Part shown: piece by piece, positions 23,385-25,495 of the stretch
How positions within the stretch are numbered: the first letter of the stretch is position 1
How the letters are laid out: every line of letters starts with the position of its first letter
NCBI GenBank assembly: GCA_030916575.1
Contig: JAUPWJ010000048.1
Coordinates: 1-25,495 of the forward strand
Reading direction: 5' to 3'
Source: Patescibacteria group bacterium
Lineage (GTDB): Bacteria; Patescibacteriota; Minisyncoccia; Phycocordibacterales; UBA9973
DNA: 25,495 nt
Program-made: the position numbers and the translations under genes
Notes under the pieces: generated by a model
Told to the model about the DNA's origin: nothing
Databases searched by the model: none
What the model saw: only the letters and a program-made list of their open reading frames with translations

Positions 23385-23414
23385 ATTATATCGCATAAAA
23401 AAGTATCGTGTAAA
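23385..23414 (-). promoter_or_regulatory. Strong predicted promoter of the giant surface-protein gene
   Basis: On the minus strand, TTTACA (23414-23409) and a perfect TATAAT (23390-23385) are separated by 18 bp. Transcription would start near 23378, leaving a leader of about 10 nt before the GTG at 23368. The leader is AT-rich and lacks a Shine-Dalgarno sequence. Confidence 0.6.
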
Positions 23415-23463
23415 TATTTTTTTATACTGTTTTCTATACAAAAAAATTAAAAACTCTGCTATT

Positions 23464-24183
23464 ATGTATATGTACATGGACACGCTCGACATACAAAAAA
23501 TTCGTCATCATTTTGACCCCACTTCTGGGGTTTTATACCTATCTATCGTAGACGTCATAGAAATGCTCGATTTAAGCACTGATTCCCGCAACTATTGGAA
23601 GACTACAAAAAGTCGTTTAAAAATAAATCAGAATAAGTTGGTTACAAAGTGTAACCAACTTAAAATGCGTGCAAGTGATGGCAAAAATTATCTAACTGAT
23701 GCTACAGACAGTGATACTATGCTTCTTTTGATTCAACACATTGCTCCTCAAAAAGTAGGAGAATTTCGTAAAATTTTTAAAGAAATTGAAGCCGAAAACT
23801 CCCCTTTTGACTCTCTTTCTAAGACAACAAATTTTGAGTTATCCACAGAGGAGAATGATGACTATGAACTTGGTGTAGATTTTTATGAAAATAAAAATAT
23901 TTTCATCGTTCGAGCTATGCTCGCGGGAGTAGAAAAGGATGATATTTCTATCATTGCAAATTGCAAAAATATATTAATTAAGGGCAAGAGAAATGTAATA
24001 AAAAATATAAATGCAGAGGACTATACTATTCGTGAACTCTCTTTCGGGAAATTCTCTCGTGAGATTGACTTACCCGAAGAGATAGAAATAGAAGAAATTG
24101 AAACAAATTATATTCACGGAATGCTAGAAATAAAATTAAACAGAATAGACAAATCTAAAACTAAAATAATTAAGATAAAATAA
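23464..24183 (+). CDS. Fusion of a Bro-N (phage antirepressor-like) domain with an Hsp20/alpha-crystallin domain
   Basis: 239 aa from the ATG at 23464; ATGs at 23470 and 23476 are also possible. Residues about 10-110 look like a Bro-N domain: LYLSIVDVIEMLDLSTDSRN, then YWKTTKSRLK, then LKMRASDGKNYLTDATDSDT and LLLIQHI, as in BRO/DinD-type bacterial proteins. A polar linker (about 111-134) leads to a complete small-heat-shock domain (136-232). It shows GVDFYENKNIFIVRAMLAGV, then ILIKGKR, RELSFGKFSREIDLPEEI and the GMLEIKL strand (family GVLTI). The tail contains I236-K-I238, the I-x-I motif used for sHsp oligomerisation. The open frame continues further upstream to 23251, but that part overlaps the divergent gene and its promoter, so it is not used. 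A hairpin terminator follows directly. Confidence 0.8.
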   Translation: MYMYMDTLDIQKIRHHFDPTSGVLYLSIVDVIEMLDLSTDSRNYWKTTKSRLKINQNKLVTKCNQLKMRASDGKNYLTDATDSDTMLLLIQHIAPQKVGEFRKIFKEIEAENSPFDSLSKTTNFELSTEENDDYELGVDFYENKNIFIVRAMLAGVEKDDISIIANCKNILIKGKRNVIKNINAEDYTIRELSFGKFSREIDLPEEIEIEEIETNYIHGMLEIKLNRIDKSKTKIIKIK

Positions 24184-24205
24184 AAAACGGCATATGCTGT
24201 TTTTT
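24182..24205. terminator. Bidirectional intrinsic terminator between convergent genes
   Basis: AAAAAACGGCA and TGCTGTTTTTT form a near-perfect stem (one G-U or A-C pair) around a 2-nt centre. A run of A on one side and T on the other makes it work in both directions. It sits between the end of the Bro-N/Hsp20 gene and the end of the serine hydrolase gene, overlapping both stop codons. Confidence 0.7.
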
Positions 24206-25175
24206 ATTTACTTACCTGATACGCTTTCTCAGATATTTCTTTCATTAGATTGGCAGCCCACAGACGAGTCTCTGGGCTGGAATCGTTTCCTTTTATTATA
24301 ACAGTAAGCATGTATGGTTTACCTGGGACATACACTATACCCGAATCCGCAAAAATATTGTACTGTATATTCTCTCCATATTTATGAGCAAATTTTACTT
24401 CACTCGGGATTCCTTGTGAGAGGTAATCTTTAAAAGTTGCTTGGGACATGTATTCTAAAATCTTTTCAGAATTTTCTGGTTCTAAATAACTTGATGTGTA
24501 AAGCACCCGCAAAAGTCGTGTGTATTCTTTCGCAGAGATAAAACCATTTTCATTATACAAATCCTGGAGTCCAGTCGCATCTTGAAAATTTAAATAGTCT
24601 GTCACACTCAAATATCGACGAAAAACATCTTGCGCAGTGTTGTCAGAATTTACTAAAAGCTCTCGCAATAATTCTTGGACAGAGACCTCATTGCCCTCTT
24701 CTACTCTTTGATATAAATTTCCTGAATCAGAAGATAAATCCTCTTTTAATATTTTTAATTTTTTATCCCAAGAGAAAACACTTTCTTCAACTTTTCTAGC
24801 CACAATGATGGCTTGAGCGAGCTTACTCAAAGATGCTGGAAACAGATGTACATCTTTATTCACTGAAATATTGGACCCTGAGTTAATCTGTTCATAATAA
24901 ATAGAAATAGAATCTGGGTATTGTTCCTCCAAAGAATGTAAATAGGTCCTTAATTCTTGAATGTTTAAAATGTAGTTTTCTGGAGTTATGTAGGCTCTAG
25001 CAGGATCTAGCAGAGAATAACTTTTAACTTTAACATGTGTTCCATATAAAATTAAATGTCTTAAGACTAAAATAATTAAAATTACTAGTACAGGTGAAAG
25101 AATCCAAATGATATTTTTGTATAATTTTAATTTTTTATATAACTTTTCTACTGTATTGTTATTATTATTTTTCAT
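24204..25175 (-). CDS. Membrane-anchored serine hydrolase of the class A beta-lactamase/PBP fold
   Basis: 323 aa. It has a basic, Asn-rich cytoplasmic N-terminus, one TM (about 22-44) and then an extracellular catalytic domain. The penicillin-recognising motifs are in order: S115-L-S-K118 (SxxK, acylating Ser and its Lys), S177-D-N179 (SDN), and K265-Y-G267 in place of the usual KTG or KSG, followed by a strand AHKYGENIQYNIFADSGIVYV. The Glu166-type ExxLN motif of true class A beta-lactamases is not evident. A wall-modifying DD-peptidase-like or uncharacterised serine hydrolase is therefore more likely than a resistance enzyme. It starts 14 nt after the stop of the Pro-rich gene upstream and is probably co-transcribed with it. 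Confidence 0.75.
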   Translation of the reverse strand: MKNNNNNTVEKLYKKLKLYKNIIWILSPVLVILIILVLRHLILYGTHVKVKSYSLLDPARAYITPENYILNIQELRTYLHSLEEQYPDSISIYYEQINSGSNISVNKDVHLFPASLSKLAQAIIVARKVEESVFSWDKKLKILKEDLSSDSGNLYQRVEEGNEVSVQELLRELLVNSDNTAQDVFRRYLSVTDYLNFQDATGLQDLYNENGFISAKEYTRLLRVLYTSSYLEPENSEKILEYMSQATFKDYLSQGIPSEVKFAHKYGENIQYNIFADSGIVYVPGKPYMLTVIIKGNDSSPETRLWAANLMKEISEKAYQVSK

Positions 25176-25189
25176 ATATTTTATTAAAT

Positions 25190-25481
25190 TTATATAACTG
25201 GTTCTGGGGCTGGTTCAGGTGTTGGCTCTGGCGCTGGAGTTGGTTCTGGTGCTGGCTCAGGAGTTGGTATTGGATCTGGAATCGGTTCCGGCACGGGTTC
25301 TGGAGTAGGTTCTGGTGCTGGCTCAGGAGTTGGTATTGGATCTGGAATCGGTTCCGGCACGGGTTCTGGAGTAGGTTCTGGGGCTGGAGCTGGAGTTTCA
25401 TTCATCACAAGTCCTGGCATTAATCCTTCAAATATTTTCGCATCTTTTACAGCAAGTGCAGTCCATGAGAAACGAACATCT
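25190..25481 (-). CDS. C-terminal fragment of an unknown protein ending in Pro-Glu repeats (cut by contig end)
   Basis: The frame is open from the contig end; about 96 residues remain. The visible globular part reads FSWTALAVKDAKIFEGLMPG. It is followed by a long PxPEP-type low-complexity tail (PEPTPEPVPEPIPDPIP and similar) to the stop at 25190. Such Pro/Glu or Pro/Asp tails often span cell walls or serve as flexible linkers; here the tail is the C-terminus. The family is not recognised. The methionine at 25420 is inside the frame and is unlikely to be the real start. The gene is broken by the adapter artefact, not by biology. It lies 14 nt upstream of the serine hydrolase gene. Confidence 0.65.
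25242..25373. repeat. Two identical 66-bp tandem repeats encoding a 22-residue Pro-rich unit
   Basis: Bases 25242-25307 and 25308-25373 are identical by inspection, and partial units follow on both sides. They encode the PEPxPEPxPDPxP tail of the fragment above. Because the copies are identical and lie near the contig end, the assembled copy number may be wrong. Confidence 0.85.
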
Positions 25482-25495
25482 AGATCGGAAGAGCG
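25482..25495. other. Illumina TruSeq adapter remnant
   Basis: The last 14 bases, AGATCGGAAGAGCG, are the first bases of the Illumina TruSeq read-through adapter. They are not genomic and should be trimmed. The contig truly ends at about 25481. Confidence 0.95.

Noticed and set aside
23251..23463. Upstream extension of the Bro-N/Hsp20 frame
   Set aside because: It overlaps the 5' end and promoter of the divergent giant gene, contributes no recognisable domain, and ATG starts exist at 23464-23476 just before the Bro-N domain.
25242..25373. CRISPR-like array
   Set aside because: The units are contiguous tandem coding repeats (Pro-rich) without unique spacers. No CRISPR array or cas gene was seen anywhere in the window.

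Overview
This AT-rich window looks like a bacterial metagenome-assembled contig, most probably from the Candidate Phyla Radiation (Patescibacteria/Parcubacteria). That assignment is an inference. It rests on the compact gene packing, a short prolyl-tRNA synthetase without a full editing insertion, many small single-TM proteins of unknown function, a huge passenger-like surface protein with no outer-membrane barrel, and cohesin/dockerin surface proteins. The standard code (TGA = stop) is used at least at the 299-aa cohesin gene. The last 14 bases are an Illumina adapter, so the right edge is a sequencing artefact.

Layout. (1) 1-607, minus: N-terminal part of a biosynthetic arginine decarboxylase, cut by the left edge. 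(2) 656-5038, minus: operon proS - mreB - mreC - tgt (prolyl-tRNA synthetase, cell-shape proteins, queuine tRNA-ribosyltransferase). The tgt gene carries an in-frame palindromic insertion. (3) 5140-7067, plus: rpsB - tsf - small membrane protein, divergent from proS. (4) 7073-8844: tRNA-Thr(UGU) locus with a degenerate tRNA 5' copy upstream and a 17-bp duplicate of its 3' end 844 bp downstream. The duplicate brackets one secreted-protein gene, and a second secreted-protein gene abuts its far side. (5) 8926-12407, minus: three-gene operon of a dockerin protein and two membrane-anchored cohesin proteins. (6) 12440-12820, minus: small membrane-anchored protein. (7) 12938-23368, minus: a 3476-aa secreted protein of autotransporter-type beta-strand repeats, over 40% of the window. 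(8) 23464-24183, plus: a Bro-N/Hsp20 fusion. (9) 24204-25481, minus: a membrane-anchored serine hydrolase of the class A beta-lactamase/PBP fold, downstream of the truncated C-terminal end of a Pro-rich gene.

How they fit together. The left third is housekeeping: translation, tRNA modification, cell shape. The middle and right are cell-surface functions. The dockerin/cohesin operon could display a secreted dockerin protein on membrane-bound cohesins, and the giant repeat protein next to it is a candidate adhesin. The best-supported promoters lie so close to the start codon that the mRNA would be leaderless or have a leader of about 10 nt or less, and I found no convincing Shine-Dalgarno sequence at the starts examined. 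This suggests that leaderless initiation is common in this genome.

Most interesting: the dockerin-cohesin-cohesin operon, the cassette-like element at tRNA-Thr, the Bro-N/Hsp20 fusion, the RPE-like palindrome inside tgt, and the leaderless promoters. Every base of the window is within about 120 bases of a called gene; there is no long empty stretch.
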